Of a stretch of DNA of 64,000 nt, positions 56,006 through 64,000 are shown one piece after another (the stretch's first letter is position 1; each line of letters starts with the position of its first letter). The position numbers were made by a program, and so were the translations under genes. Origin of the DNA: Dermanyssus gallinae (lineage: Eukaryota; Arthropoda; Arachnida; Mesostigmata; Dermanyssidae); assembly GCA_003439945.1 (NCBI GenBank), contig QVRM01002076.1, positions 1 through 64,000 of the forward strand, given 5' to 3'. The notes beneath the pieces are model-generated. The model was not told where the DNA came from. It ran no database searches and was given only the letters and a program-made list of their open reading frames with translations.

Positions 56006-57930
56006 ATGTCCACGTTCGAAGGTTTCCTGGGGCGGTCGGTAATCGACATATTTGCTACAAATGTCCAACCGGAAAGATCTCTTTACATTGGCAAGAATAA
56101 AGCACTATGCGAAGGGAGCTCTCTAAGATGGCACGTTCCAGTGGGAATCGAGTTGCTTCTCACGCGAGAGGCAGCTCCACCCGGAAGAAACGTTGGTCTT
56201 CCAAAGGCGCTGGACCCGACCAAATTAGGCCCCAAGCTGGCAGCCTTGTTCCCTGTTCCTCGCGATCTAGATATCTATTCTTACGCCTGCACTTTAACCG
56301 ACGTCCTGAAATCGCCAGTGGCAGAGGTGAGGCCGCGACGCCAGCGCCCGTGGTTTAGTGCGACATGTAAGATGGCGTCCACCGCATTACAACTGACTCG
56401 CGAACTGGCGCGACGGCATCCAGCATTGAGACCTCTTTTCATCCTTGTAAAAGCTGGTACCGTCGAATACTCGAATCAGCCCGTCAGCAGCACCTTGTAA
56501 GGGAAGAGGACAAGTTAGTAATAAGGGCATCGAAGGAGCCGTACAGATGGCTGACGCGAGACAGGCCGATGGCATGCCCTATCAGCTCTGATGTGCTAAT
56601 AGAGCACTTTAGAGGGATGTACGTGGCGACAGATACCATCCTTTGAGAGGTCCCATCTTATGCCTGTGTATAGGACCAGGAAACGACCGCCATGCGTGAG
56701 ACTTTAGGCACCGAGTTTTCAGTGTTTGAGGTTCTGCGTGCACTGGAATATCTTCAGTCGAACAAGGCGGCTGGGCCGGACCTGATCCGCAACGAACATC
56801 GGAAGTATGCGGCCGACATGTTTCCTTGTTGGACGAGTCTGTTCAACGCCTGCCTACGACATGGACGTCTGCCAGCATGCTGGAGCAATGCTCTCCTTAG
56901 CATTATCCCGAAGAACCAAGGCAGCCCTCATGACGCATCCCCATGGCGGGCTATCGCGAAAAAGAGCTGCTGCTACAGGGTGTCAATCTAAGCCCGCTAC
57001 TCTTCTCCCTATTACTGAGCGATTTGCCACGACGCGTTCAAGACCAGTCGGGACACGTGAGAGCTCTGCTATATGCCAATGATCGTGTGATTTTTGGAAG
57101 AAGTCGGTTTCACGTTCAGCAGGCGCTGGCAAGGCTGTCGGGATATGTGGAAGTGGCTGGCCTATTGATTATTATGGGCAAGACAGAAGTCATGAAATTC
57201 CGACGCGGCGGTCGTCTTGCAGCTTCTGATGCTCTGCATATAAACAGGACATCCCTGATTTTTGTAAACAACTTTAAATATCTAGGCGTGATACTCCCTA
57301 CAAACGGTCGGTCCTTCGTGGAGCACATTACGGACAGAGCGCGCCGAGCGCTGGTTGCAAGTGTTAGTATACGAACTCCTTCGAGACTGTCCCTACGAAC
57401 GACGCTAGCTTTGTTTAACATGACGGTAGCGCCATTCGCCTCCTACGGAATACAGGTCATCTGGGATTATCTCTCGTCGGCGCAACTCGAAAAACTCGAG
57501 CGGATCAGGCCTGCATTCCTGAAGCGAGCTCTAAGTCTGCATCGCACATCGCTAAACAGTTGCTTATATAGGACCTAAAGCGCAGATTCAAACTCCCTTC
57601 CACTCTGGCCTACGCGCAATTTATCAGCTCTTGGGAGGTGAGATTGGCGGAGATCAATCCTGATTTCTATAGCACGGGTGCGATTACCTCTGAAACATGG
57701 AAACAGGCCGGACGAACGAACCGACACGTTCTCACGCGCTTTGCTGTTCATGGCTTTCATCACGTTTTATGCGGGACGGGGGGTTTCATACACCTGCAGA
57801 TACATGTACCTGTATAAGATGTGGTGAAAGATGCCCCAGGTACCACGCGACATCGTGTGCTGCGGTACCGTCGTTGAATAGCCTATCAGATGCGACTCGG
57901 CGCAGACAAGGTGCGGACGCGCAGGAGGTT
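56006..57930 (+). pseudogene. APE end, RT and Cys/His tail of the EST-family element, with internal deletion
   Basis: 56,006-56,500: APE C-terminus (GRSVIDIFATNV) and linker (RQRPWFSATCKMASTALQLT). 56,692-56,991: RT start (LEYLQSNKAAGPDLIRNEH, CWSNALLSIIPKNQGS). Then an abrupt jump to GVNLSPLLFSLLLSDLP, so the QFGF and catalytic-Asp motifs are deleted near 56,960. The second catalytic motif reads YANDRVIFGR, with an Asn replacing Asp in YADD. 57,180-57,580: KFRRGGRLAASDAL, FKYLGVILP. The tail in later frames gives LKRRFKLPSTLAYAQFISSW, VHGFHHVLCG and CTCIRCGERCPRYHATSC at about 57,812-57,865. Confidence 0.75.
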
Positions 57931-57960
57931 AGCTTTAAGTACTTTTAATATTTGTATAAA

Positions 57961-58568
57961 TATTTGAAACGTTCATACAAGACGATTGTATTTTTAAAGA
58001 CACAAATAAATATAAGATAACATTACGGCCTGTCCAACCAATCACGGTCAGAGTCTCCCAGGTATTCACGTGTATGATCTCCAAATATGCCTTTACGGCA
58101 CATACTTCAGAAGATTCAAGAAAACATTTTTAAAATGTTCTTCATGCATAATGTCGACGTTTCAAGCTGGTTGATTTTTGGGTCCCATAGGTCTAAGCAT
58201 TTTGCCATTTACCACACCGTAGAATGATCAAGCACAGAACCTAGGTGCACTCCCAAAGTATATAACGTAACGTAATGGTTAACAACAGATCTCCGAACTG
58301 TTTGGCCTCAGCCAGTAGTACGGACGATGAGAAATGGATATCGTGTACCCTTTGTAGCTCGGAATTATTGTCACATCACACAAGGCAAGTTGATTCGCAG
58401 ATAAGGTCCAAGGAGGCAAACGACACAAACACTTTCTACTCTAAGAAATGTTTTTAATGGCTTCGTGCAACACGTTATCTATGACATACAACGTGCGAAC
58501 GTTCTAGCTGTTCTGGCCTCTATGGACTCTGTTCTCTTAAGAAGCATTTTTCACAGGCTACTGGTGTG
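57961..58568. other. No gene seen
   Basis: AT-rich, no supported feature. Confidence 0.45.
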
Positions 58569-58602
58569 AATATATATATATATATATATTTTTTTTTTTT
58601 TT
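58569..58602. repeat. (TA)n tract abutting a 14-nt T-run
   Basis: About ten TA units, then T14. The T-run is read as the poly(A) tail of the minus-strand R1-like copy to its right; the (TA)n may be the insertion site. Confidence 0.8.
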
Positions 58603-59320
58603 GTGGAGGAGGAGTGTTAAATGCTGTTACGCACTACCGCCACGAGTAGAGTTCTCTTTCCCTTTCAAGCTGTATGGGACTCGACCCCAGCGGATGTATG
58701 TCACGCTGCTGAGAGTCATACCCACTAAACGCACCTTCCCCCTAAAAGTTCACTCTCTGATGACCCATATCTCCATAGAACGGTACTATGGGCAATAAGG
58801 AAAGGTGCCGAGTGCCCTAATAAATCAAATGGCCCGGGCCACTCACGGGTTCCCCCTCATGTCAGGCGAACTTTGTCCCAGCACTTGCAAAGCCGTTTGA
58901 CTCAAAGTTGCGTTTTCCTCAGCCGTGCCTGCTTAAAAAAATCTGCATTTCCTTACATCTTATGTGCTTCGGTCTTAGCACCTCCTGCGCTACTTCCGCT
59001 CTCAATTTCCATGCCTGGGTCAAACCCAGGATGTACTCCACGAAACATTTTAAACAATTTCTGCGGGAGGTCCTGAATTTCAGGATTATTCCCGCTCTGG
59101 ACCATTTCTCGCAAATGTGTCTAATCGCCACGGTTCTTGCCTCTTTCTATGCCTGGCACCTAAGGAGCGTGTGTTGTGGACTGTCCTCTAGGGCATCTTC
59201 ACAGAAAAGGATTGTTTCTGATGGGTCCTTCCCTATTCGGTAGAGGTATAACTGGAAGTTGCCATGCCTCATGAGAATCTGTGTCAGACAGAAGGTCAGG
59301 TTCCTCCTGGCCTTGCTATC
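58603..59320 (-). pseudogene. R1-like non-LTR element, copy 3: ORF2 C-terminus, 3' UTR and poly(A) tail
   Basis: On the minus strand from about 59,320: NLTFCLTQILMRHGNFQLYL, YRIGKDPSE, CEDALEDSPQHTLLRC, then a stop (TAG) where copy 1 has Trp, and RHICEKWSRAGIIL. This is the same C-terminal zinc-finger region as in copies 1 and 2 and the region where copy 1 is frameshifted. The 3' UTR (TGGGTATGAC box near 58,715, matching TGGGTATGCC at about 165 of copy 1) ends at the T14 run. Severe 5' truncation. Confidence 0.8.
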
Positions 59321-59369
59321 CATACATGTATGTTTGACAGCAGTTTGGTTAAGCCTTTCCAGGGGCTAT

Positions 59370-60560
59370 ATAAATAGGATTATGGTTGACATTGCACTCC
59401 TCACGGAGACATTTCAGCGGAACGAACTGCATATCAATGATATGCGGGGCTTTCACTAGCTGACTGTCTTACCTGCGGGAGATCGGGGAAGACCTGTGGG
59501 TGGGTTATCTATCTACCTACATGAACGCTTACCACCGCTTACCATCACAGCGGTGATTTGTGCAAATACACGTATATATTTATATTTTGAACAAAAGGTG
59601 ACAGATTGTTGGAAAACTTGTTGGAAACGCCAATTATACCCGCCCTTGCATACACATATGTGCGAGGGCGCATCGTCAAGTTCTAGCACCTTGATTTTAA
59701 ATTTAAACCGAAATTATCAATGTCTTTCGGTAGTTTTTACTTAGAAGCGCCATTCATCAGCTATATATTCTGGCCAATCGGTGGCGGCGTTTATGGTTTA
59801 CAGTTGTTTGTTTAAAGAACTAAGGAAAACGAGGTGTGTAGATATTCAGGGAGCCGAAAATGGAGAAACAGCAAATCTGCATCAAGTTCTGTGTTAAAAA
59901 GTAAATCATACGTTTTAATCATACGTTCAGTAAGTCCTCTTGCAGGGTTCCTAAATTTTGCCTTTCTCGCAACACTTATTGCTTACCCTGTTCCAGTAAA
60001 GTTCCCTTATTAAAGGAGCTCGAAATTATGCCTAACAGAGAGCTACCAATCCTTGCGTGGCAAAGTGACTTCAAACTCAGACAGAAAATCAGGCTTTAAA
60101 GCGGCTTTCGATACAGCGTCACGAACAATACCCCTAGTGAAATTTGCGTTCCAATGGTAATACGAAAGTTATTACAAGCTACGCTGCAGTAAGGGTATGT
60201 AATCATCGACGACGGAGTAACTGAGCGCATTTCAATTATTCAGACTACGGAAGTTGCACAAGGCGATAATTTTAGCCTGCTATTTTTCTCAATATTGTTG
60301 ACCGATCTGCCGGACAAAATCCAACGTCAGCGCTCGCAAGTTTTCACACATATGTACGCTGATGACCTTTTCCTCCACTCACCTGTATCAATCGCTTGCA
60401 TCACTGCAAACGTTTGTTGACCTTAACGCTCAAATGATAAATGTGTCGAAAATTAAAGCATTGAAGTTTCGCCGCGGAGGTAGACCCTCCCAAAAAGACG
60501 AATTGCGATTGAGCTCAGCTCAATTGATTTTGTTCAGCTGTTTTCACATATTGCAGTAGT
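59370..60560 (+). pseudogene. EST-family fragment: APE piece and RT piece with YADD
   Basis: 59,370-59,570: MVDIALLTETFQRNELHIND and RGRPVGGLSIYLHERL, matching DAVVLTETW and RGRPSGGVSVLYNQKL at 55.7-55.8 kb. 60,090-60,560: FKAAFDTASR (catalytic Asp), DGVTERISIIQTTEVAQGDN, FFSILLTDLP, then HMYADDLFLH and LKFRRGGRPS. It keeps YADD, unlike the longer copy. The middle (about 59,570-60,000) is lost or replaced, partly by a mariner-like scrap. Frame breaks throughout. Confidence 0.7.
59858..59910 (+). pseudogene. Mariner-like transposase N-terminal scrap
   Basis: A frame from ATG 59,861 gives EKQQICIKFCVKK then TAA. It matches the scrap at 31,030 (EQKRICIRFYVKN), and the upstream sequence GAAAACGAGGTG/GAAAACGAATG is also shared. 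Confidence 0.5.
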
Positions 60561-60689
60561 CTTTTCAAGGCAGCGAAATCATTTTACTAAACACATTAAG
60601 GTAAGAGCTCGCAAATGTATTCTGCCGCTTCAATGAATTCCAGAGCCCCATAGGTCGCTCTCAACCCACGATGATGTGCTTAGTTTCTG

Positions 60690-60790
60690 TATAGGAGAAC
60701 TGGCGGTCTCGCAATTCTCGAAGACCATGTTCCATTGAAAAAATTTTTTACTTGAACGAGCTCCAAAATTCCATATGTCGCCTTTTAAAT
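60690..60790. repeat. Fragment related to the 14.4-kb fold-back element
   Basis: GACCATGTTCCATTG, AACGAGCTCC and ATTCCATATGTCG follow the same order as in the middle module of the fold-back element (about 14,842-14,900). Confidence 0.6.
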
Positions 60791-60819
60791 TTTCCCCTTC
60801 TATATACATGAGAAGCAGA

Positions 60820-61056
60820 GCATGCAATCAACAATCAAAAAGCGTGTATGTGGTAAATGTGGCCAATCGATCGCTTAAGTGTCACAAAAAAGGTGATGTG
60901 TGCCCGCGGCTGTTTCACCCACATTGTGCTGATGTAATTTTAACATCATCGCAAAAAATGAGGCGGAAGATGCCTCGTTCGTCTGGAGGTGTATCCACTG
61001 TTCTGCAGCAAAGAAACGCGCTTTCTCAAGCCAACCAGCCCCAGGAATACTACTGA
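60820..61056 (+). pseudogene. PHD-like zinc-finger ORF1 fragment of a non-LTR element, one frameshift
   Basis: One frame gives VCGKCGQSI (about 60,846-60,870) and the next gives SLKCHKKGDVCPRLFHPHC (about 60,872-60,930). Read in order they form a C-x2-C...C-x6-C...H-x2-C array typical of PHD-like fingers at the start of ORF1 in several arthropod non-LTR elements. A single frameshift near 60,870 separates them. A basic Ser/Gln-rich stretch follows and stops at 61,056. Confidence 0.6.
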
Positions 61057-61140
61057 GTCTGGAGCTGCTAAAAATATCGCAAAAAACAACCAAGGCGTCG
61101 GCAACAACAGCAGTAGATACAAATGTGTCCGATAAACTGG

Positions 61141-62203
61141 TAGCTCCACCGAGCAGCAGAACCAGCGGGCCACAGCTCCTTCAAACAGCCGTTAAGCCAT
61201 TTCAAACTTCGGTCTCTGGTGACGACGGAGGAGCACTAGAGATCGATTCTAACGACCGTTTGAATTCGAGCAGCAACGACAGCGCGACCGGCACTTGTGT
61301 GGGCTACAGCGGTCAACGGCTGGTGACTGGAGAGACTTTCGATAGTGGTGGTCTTGTCGGTGATATTGATGATATGCGTAAGATCATACTCAGTTTGGCA
61401 GGACTGTCTGAGCAAATACATAAAGCATTGCAGTTGCAGATGAGTGAGTGTCTGCAGCTCACCCATGCCGTTACTCACTTCAAGCAACTGGAGGAGTGGC
61501 ACTATATGTACGGAGTCATTACACTGCACGAGAACGCAATAATCGCAATCTGAGAATCTCAGATGATCTGCTCTGTGAGGGTCTGCTTCTGGAGAGTCTG
61601 CTTTGTTGGAGGCTCTCTTATCAAATATCGGTAAGAAGAATTCCTTAATACTCAGTGACGCAGAACTCAATAGCTCCACCAAGCAGCAGAACCAGCGGGC
61701 CACAGCTCCTTCAAACAGCCGTTAAGCCATTTCAAACTTCGGTCTCTGGTGACGACGGAGGAGCACTAGAGATCGATTCTAACGACAGTTTGAATTCGAG
61801 CAGCAACGACAGCGCGACCGGCACTTGTGTGGGCTACAGCGGTCAACGGCTGGTGACTGGAGCGACTGTCGATAGTGGTGGTCTTGTCGGTGATATTGAT
61901 GATATGCGTAAGATCATACTCAGTTTGGCAGGACTGTCTGAGCAAATACATAAAAGCATTGCAGTTGCAGATGAGTGAGTGTCTGCAGCTCACCCATGCC
62001 GTTACTCACTTCAAGCAACTGGAGGAGTGGCACTATATGTACGGAGTGATTACACTGCACGAGAACGCAATAATCGCAATCTGAGAATCTCAGATGATCT
62101 GCTCTGTGAGGGTCTGCTTCTGGAGAGTCTGCTTTGTTGGAGGCTCTCTTATCAAATATCGGTAAGAAGAATTCCTTAATACTCAGTGACGCAGAACTCA
62201 ATA
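61141..62203 (+). repeat. Tandem duplication of a 530-bp unit
   Basis: Unit 1 at about 61,141-61,670 and unit 2 at about 61,671-62,203 are near-identical: I count about six substitutions and one extra A (CATAAAAGC versus CATAAAGC) in unit 2. The unit carries the end of ORF1 (SSRTSGPQLLQTAVKPFQTS to LSLAGLSEQIHK) and the beginning of an APE domain (TGGVALYVRS, NLRISDDLLCEGLLLES). The junction lies in CAGAACTCAATAGCTCCACC near 61,670. Confidence 0.95.
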
Positions 62204-64000
62204 CAATGGCTGAGTCTGCCAAGGTACTGGAATTAATTGAAAGTTTAGAACAGTTTTGCTATAAAGAAGTTGTTAATGTGTCAACCAGGGTAGCAACCAC
62301 AATACGTAGGGGAACCAAATATATCAGTTCCATCGTTTGCATCGATTATATCTACACTAACGTGCCGACGTTGTCGTTACTCGCATCTGGAGCTCTCATA
62401 ACTAGCAAGCCATGGGTCACTGCCGAGCTGCCTGAAACGATAAAGGAGAAGAAGGCAGCCCAAACGACGTCTCGCAGTGATCCACTTAACGCCCGCTGGC
62501 GTTAAGCGTATGTAAGACTGAGAAACAGAGTTTTATTGTTTTCAAGAAAGTGCAGGCTGGATTATTGGATACAGATTGTTCACGATCAAATACAGAAGAG
62601 GCGAAGCCCATGGGAAGCTATCCAGCCAGTCATGGGAAGTGCCCAGGCAAAAAGTTGTGTTAAACTAAAGATTGATGATGAGATCGTCACAGACTATGTA
62701 CGACTTTCTAAAATGCTTAGTGACTATTATGCAACTTGCGTAACGGTCGACGCCGAATGCTCGGCCGCTTACGAGGTACTGATGTCCATACCTGAACTGC
62801 ATGAGCGAGTTTCGCCTCGGCCGGTTTCTGTGGATCGAGTGCATTACCTGCTGAAAAGGTTTGCTCGGTGGGAGAATGTCACATACCCTTTCAAGTCTTC
62901 TGACAATGTTGCTGACGCAGTGGCATTCATAGTTAATCTGTCGACACGCCAGGGGGTCTACCCCACGGCCCTCAAATTGTATCGCGTTGTGCAACTGTTT
63001 AACAGCGGTGACAAACTAAGCAAGCAAGGTTACAGGTCGGTCAATAATTTCGAAAAAGCTATATATGAACAATTGAACAAACACTCTAAGATGTTTATTG
63101 CCCCAAGTTAGCGTCAGTTTGGTTTTTGATCCAAAATGTTGGCGACTGTACCTATCATGAATTTTGGTAAAGAGATTCGCAGAAATCTAATGTTAAAGAA
63201 AGACAGTTGCCAAAGTATTTACAGATCTTAGAAAAACATTATATACAGTTGATGTAAATGTTCTAATTAAGAAGTTAACTCGATATAGAGCGGATGATAT
63301 TTTCTTGTCTTGGCTGCAGTCGTTTATGTCGAAAAAAAAGGCAAGTCGTTCAGGTGGGCAATGCACTCTCTGATGTAAGGAATGTATCGGCTAGAGTAGT
63401 CAGAGCAGTATATGTGGCCAATTTTTCTTTAACATCTATATTAACAATATATTTAGCGTAACAACTGATGCAGGGTTGGCATTGTTTGCAGACGCTACCA
63501 CAGCCGTATTCGCTGGAAATTCCCCAACTGAGGTAGAGAATATTCAGAGGTTATCACCGTGGTTCAGAAGTAACGGTCTATAAAGTAATATGAATTAGAG
63601 GAAAACAGGTTTAATGCAATTCCTTTCACTGCGGGGTTACGTTACGATCAATCCCTTCCGATTCCAGTGCGACGGCGTAGCCCTTTTGCTTCTAAAGGAA
63701 ACGAAGTTTCTGGGCGTTATAAATATCTGGCAGTAATGGCGCTCTATACAGAGCTCGACGAATTCGTTCCCAAAAACGCCTGATGGCGATGTATTTTGCC
63801 TACATTTATAGTCACCTGATTTACGGTGTAGAAGTTTATAGCTTAACACAGATGCGCCAGGTAGCTTTACCGACTCCAAAAGCGAGCACTGAGACAACCT
63901 CTGGATGCGAGTCTCAGTGCAATCACAGTATAAAAATAAAAGCATTTTGCCGTTTCCAAAACTTATAAACTACTCTCGCGTAATTGAAATTAAGCGTTGG
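61400..64000 (+). pseudogene. APE and RT (ORF2) of the PHD-type CR1-like element, running off the window
   Basis: After the APE start in the duplicated unit come a linker (WVTAELPETIKEKKAAQTTS, 62,410-62,470) and a 191-codon frame 62,536-63,111: KRRSPWEAIQPVMGS, RFARWENVTYPFKSS, QGVYPTALKLYRVVQLFNSG and YRSVNNFEKAIYEQLNKH (RT motifs before the catalytic core). The frame stops where QFGF would follow (63,117). Later pieces read FTDLRKTLYTVDVNVLIKKL, GLALFADATTAVFAG (the usual FADD reads FADA), TKFLGVI and MYFAYIYSHLIYGVEVYS near 63,790. It is decayed by many indels and is cut by the window end. Confidence 0.65.

Larger units (their letters stand above)
54650..57960 (+). mobile_element. EST-family non-LTR retrotransposon, longest copy (esterase-like domain, APE, RT, Cys/His tail)
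   Basis: Domain order on the plus strand: SGNH-esterase-like domain, linker, APE endonuclease, RT, and the HGxHH + Cys/His tail shared with other copies. Internal deletions remove the middle of the APE and the catalytic core of the RT, so it is inactive. The 3' limit near 57,960 is set by the end of coding similarity and AT-rich sequence. Confidence 0.75.

Noticed and set aside
1..64000. CRISPR arrays, bacterial operons, LTR retrotransposons, endogenous viral genes
   Set aside because: No regularly spaced repeats, no Shine-Dalgarno-led gene strings, no LTR pairs, and no integrase, protease or envelope motifs were found.

Overview
This is eukaryotic genomic DNA, most likely from an arthropod. 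A chelicerate such as a tick, mite or spider is my low-confidence guess. The reasons are R1-like and CR1-like non-LTR retrotransposons, a mariner element, a tRNA-derived SINE, (TA)n microsatellites, and an intron-split gene for a small secreted six-cysteine peptide. Nothing bacterial is present: no operons, rRNA, tRNA gene or CRISPR array. Almost every long reading frame belongs to a decayed transposable element.

Layout. 1-6.2 kb: a nearly complete R1-like element on the minus strand. 6.6-7.5 kb: the 3' tail of a second retrotransposon family, here called EST (esterase domain, APE endonuclease, RT, Cys/His tail). 8.7-10.1 kb: a DNA transposon remnant with long inverted repeats. 11.8-12.4 kb: a scrap of an element with a restriction-like endonuclease (RLE). 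13.3 kb: a SINE with a target-site duplication. 14.4-15.3 kb: a fold-back element. 15.4-16.8 kb: a CR1-like 3' end with an EST tail inside it. 20.6 kb: a second SINE with a target-site duplication. 20.9-26.4 kb: the longest RLE-type element, with a Gag-like ORF1 whose stop overlaps the ORF2 start as TAATG. 26.6-28.5 kb: a CR1-like remnant on the minus strand.

28.7-39.0 kb holds the only convincing host gene: a TATA-like box, a signal-peptide exon ending in a consensus splice donor, an intron of 9,824 bp, and a second exon that completes an inhibitor-cystine-knot cysteine pattern, followed by AATAAA signals. The intron contains a SINE and a second R1-like element. That element is split by a mariner and carries CTCF-like motifs at its 5' end.

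41.7-42.1 kb is a GC-rich island full of short hairpins, of unknown nature. 44.0-46.1 kb is a third RLE copy. 46.2-48.8 kb (minus) is an element pairing a related Gag-like ORF1 with an APE endonuclease. 49.2 kb is a SINE. 52.0-53.2 kb (minus), 54.6-58.0 kb and 59.4-60.6 kb are EST-family copies. 58.6-59.3 kb is an R1-like tail ending in a poly(A) tract. 60.8-64.0 kb is another non-LTR element with a PHD-like ORF1 and a 530-bp tandem duplication; it runs off the window.

All element boundaries are estimates unless a target-site duplication or tail is stated. Family assignments rest on reading motifs by eye, not on database searches.
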